From NCBI RefSeq assembly GCF_009765785.1, contig NZ_LMUT01000009.1, positions 32,382 to 96,381 of the forward strand: a stretch of 64,000 nt of DNA, read 5' to 3'. The notes beneath the pieces were generated by a model that did no database searches, had not been told where the DNA came from, and saw only the letters and a list, made by a program, of their open reading frames with translations. This DNA is from Granulicella sp. L46. Its GTDB lineage: Bacteria; Acidobacteriota; Terriglobia; Terriglobales; Acidobacteriaceae. The position numbers were made by a program, and so were the translations under genes. Positions 63,261-64,000 of the stretch are shown here, piece after piece (positions within the stretch are counted from its first letter, which is position 1; each line of letters starts with the position of its first letter).

Positions 63261-63335
63261 CCCCAGGAATAACCCAGCGAGTAATCCAGCTGATATCTCC
63301 AGTATCCGGATCCCTATAGGAGTTTCAAACACCGC

Positions 63336-64000
63336 ATGAACCGTACCTTTGTCTTTGCTACTGCGCTGGCAACCGGCCTCGCAGCCTCCTCCCTCCTCGC
63401 ACAAACCACGACCCACGCACCAGCCACAGCCCGTCCCGCAGCTCCCGCTGCACAGGCTGAGGTCAAGCCGGAAGCCATTCCCGCCAAGGTTGCCGTCATT
63501 GCGTTTGAGCAGGGTGTCGTCGCCACCAACGAAGGCCAGCGCGCCGTACTCGAAATCCAGAAAAAGTACGAGCCCAAAAAGACCGCCATCGACGCCCAGT
63601 CCGCTGAGCTCGATTCCCTCAAGAAGCAGTACCAGGCTCTCCCCACCACCATCTCCGACGAGGAGCGCGCCAGCCGTCTGAAGTCCATCGACGACAAGAC
63701 CAAGGCTCTCCAGCGCGACGTCGAAGACGCTCAGAACTCCTACAACACCGATGTCCAGGAAGCGTACGGCAAGGTTGCCCAGAAGTTCGGCGGCACTGCG
63801 GTTAAGTATGCCCAGGATCACGGCTTCACGCTTCTCCTCAACATCGGCGGACAGCAGCAGCTTCCCACCGTCCTTTGGTGGCAGCGTGAAACCGACATCA
63901 CCCAGGCCACCATCGATGCGTACAACGTAGCCTCTGGCGTCCCGGCTCCTCCGCCGCAAGCTCCCACGGCGCCGCGCCGCGCACCCGCTGCTGCTCCCCA
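63336..64000 (+). CDS. OmpH/Skp-family periplasmic chaperone (partial, 3' end outside the window)
   Basis: The gene runs off the right edge; 221 codons are visible. It has a signal peptide (MNRTFVFATALATGLAASSLLAQ), an Ala/Pro-rich linker and an OmpH/Skp domain: KVAVIAFEQGVVATNEGQRA, coiled-coil helices (IDAQSAELDSLKKQYQAL and KSIDDKTKALQRDVEDAQ) and a GFTLLLNIGGQQQL beta end. Skp ferries unfolded outer-membrane proteins across the periplasm. A Pro-rich tail follows. AGGAG lies 12 bases before the ATG; the usual BamA neighbour is not in the visible part. Confidence 0.88.
   Translation, partial: MNRTFVFATALATGLAASSLLAQTTTHAPATARPAAPAAQAEVKPEAIPAKVAVIAFEQGVVATNEGQRAVLEIQKKYEPKKTAIDAQSAELDSLKKQYQALPTTISDEERASRLKSIDDKTKALQRDVEDAQNSYNTDVQEAYGKVAQKFGGTAVKYAQDHGFTLLLNIGGQQQLPTVLWWQRETDITQATIDAYNVASGVPAPPPQAPTAPRRAPAAAP

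Larger units (their letters stand above)
61904..63335. other. 1.4-kb region without a convincing gene
   Basis: No long open frame with family features is seen. Candidate frames 62070-62555 (+, ending ...LIGYVNQPEYARRDFNP) and 62834-63070 (-) lack Shine-Dalgarno support, recognised domains or neighbours. Composition is less C-ending than in the flanking genes and has several runs of C and A. It could be a decayed gene, a non-coding transcript or a foreign insertion. The last ~260 bp are the promoter and leader of the ompH gene (63071-63335). Confidence 0.5.

Overview
The window looks like a chromosomal segment from an Acidobacteriota of class Terriglobia (Granulicella/Edaphobacter/Terriglobus type). 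The grounds are inference from content: a TIGR03435-type secreted protein, an acidobacterial VWFA-type secreted protein, many secreted glycoside hydrolases (GH30, GH16, GH39, GH29), a high-GC genome with strong C-ending codon preference, and dense interspersed short palindromic repeats of the GTCATCCTGAGCG / GTCATTCCGAGCG / GTCATCTCGACCGGAG type. No phage, transposase, CRISPR array, rRNA or tRNA was found. The window is mostly single-copy housekeeping and saprophytic-lifestyle genes with short intergenic gaps.

Layout. 0-10 kb: secreted S9 peptidase, di-haem peroxidase and phosphoesterase lipoprotein, isocitrate dehydrogenase, a GH30 glycosidase behind a perfect LacI-type palindrome, and glutaryl-CoA dehydrogenase. 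10-16 kb: a flippase plus GT39-type glycosyltransferase pair, and DNA primase. 16-24 kb: a TetR regulator divergent from a GH16 enzyme with twin operators between them, TrmJ-like methyltransferase, a UvrD/PcrA helicase with a large acidic insertion, a 51-residue basic protein followed by 27-bp tandem repeats, and a PadR regulator. 24-29 kb: a cationic amino-acid permease that appears to start at CTG, a small phosphatase, a broken DUF2071 gene, an adenosine-deaminase-family enzyme and a methyltransferase. 29-40 kb, nearly all on the minus strand: VWFA protein, RluA-type pseudouridine synthase, Lgt-like membrane protein, a 6S RNA gene not represented by any ORF, a thioredoxin-like protein, zapA, a zapB-like coiled coil, pheT, pheS, and a HAD-UbiA fusion. 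40-50 kb: repeat-bearing secreted protein, ArsR/SRPBCC/DoxX operon, fabD, GH39, YceH, DUF1569, mnmG. 50-64 kb: amidase, GH29 fucosidase, TIGR03435 protein, FAD monooxygenase, an unrecognised protein, SPFH protein, DUF3303, tag, two small proteins, an RGG-rich protein with a receiver-like C-terminus, a 1.4-kb region without a convincing gene, and the 5' part of an OmpH/Skp chaperone.

The most striking signal is that the interspersed palindromic repeats are not confined to intergenic DNA. They also occur in frame inside coding genes: at least five places in mnmG (about 850 residues against roughly 630 usual), in the UvrD-like helicase, in the TrmJ-like gene, in yceH and in a secreted protein. 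Each family is read in the same phase wherever it occurs in the same orientation. This resembles the Rickettsia palindromic elements in principle and is the best candidate here for an under-described system. Other leads are the 6S RNA near zapA, the twin TetR operators, the hairpin that holds the gcdH start codon, the CTG-start permease, and the structured leader of ompH.
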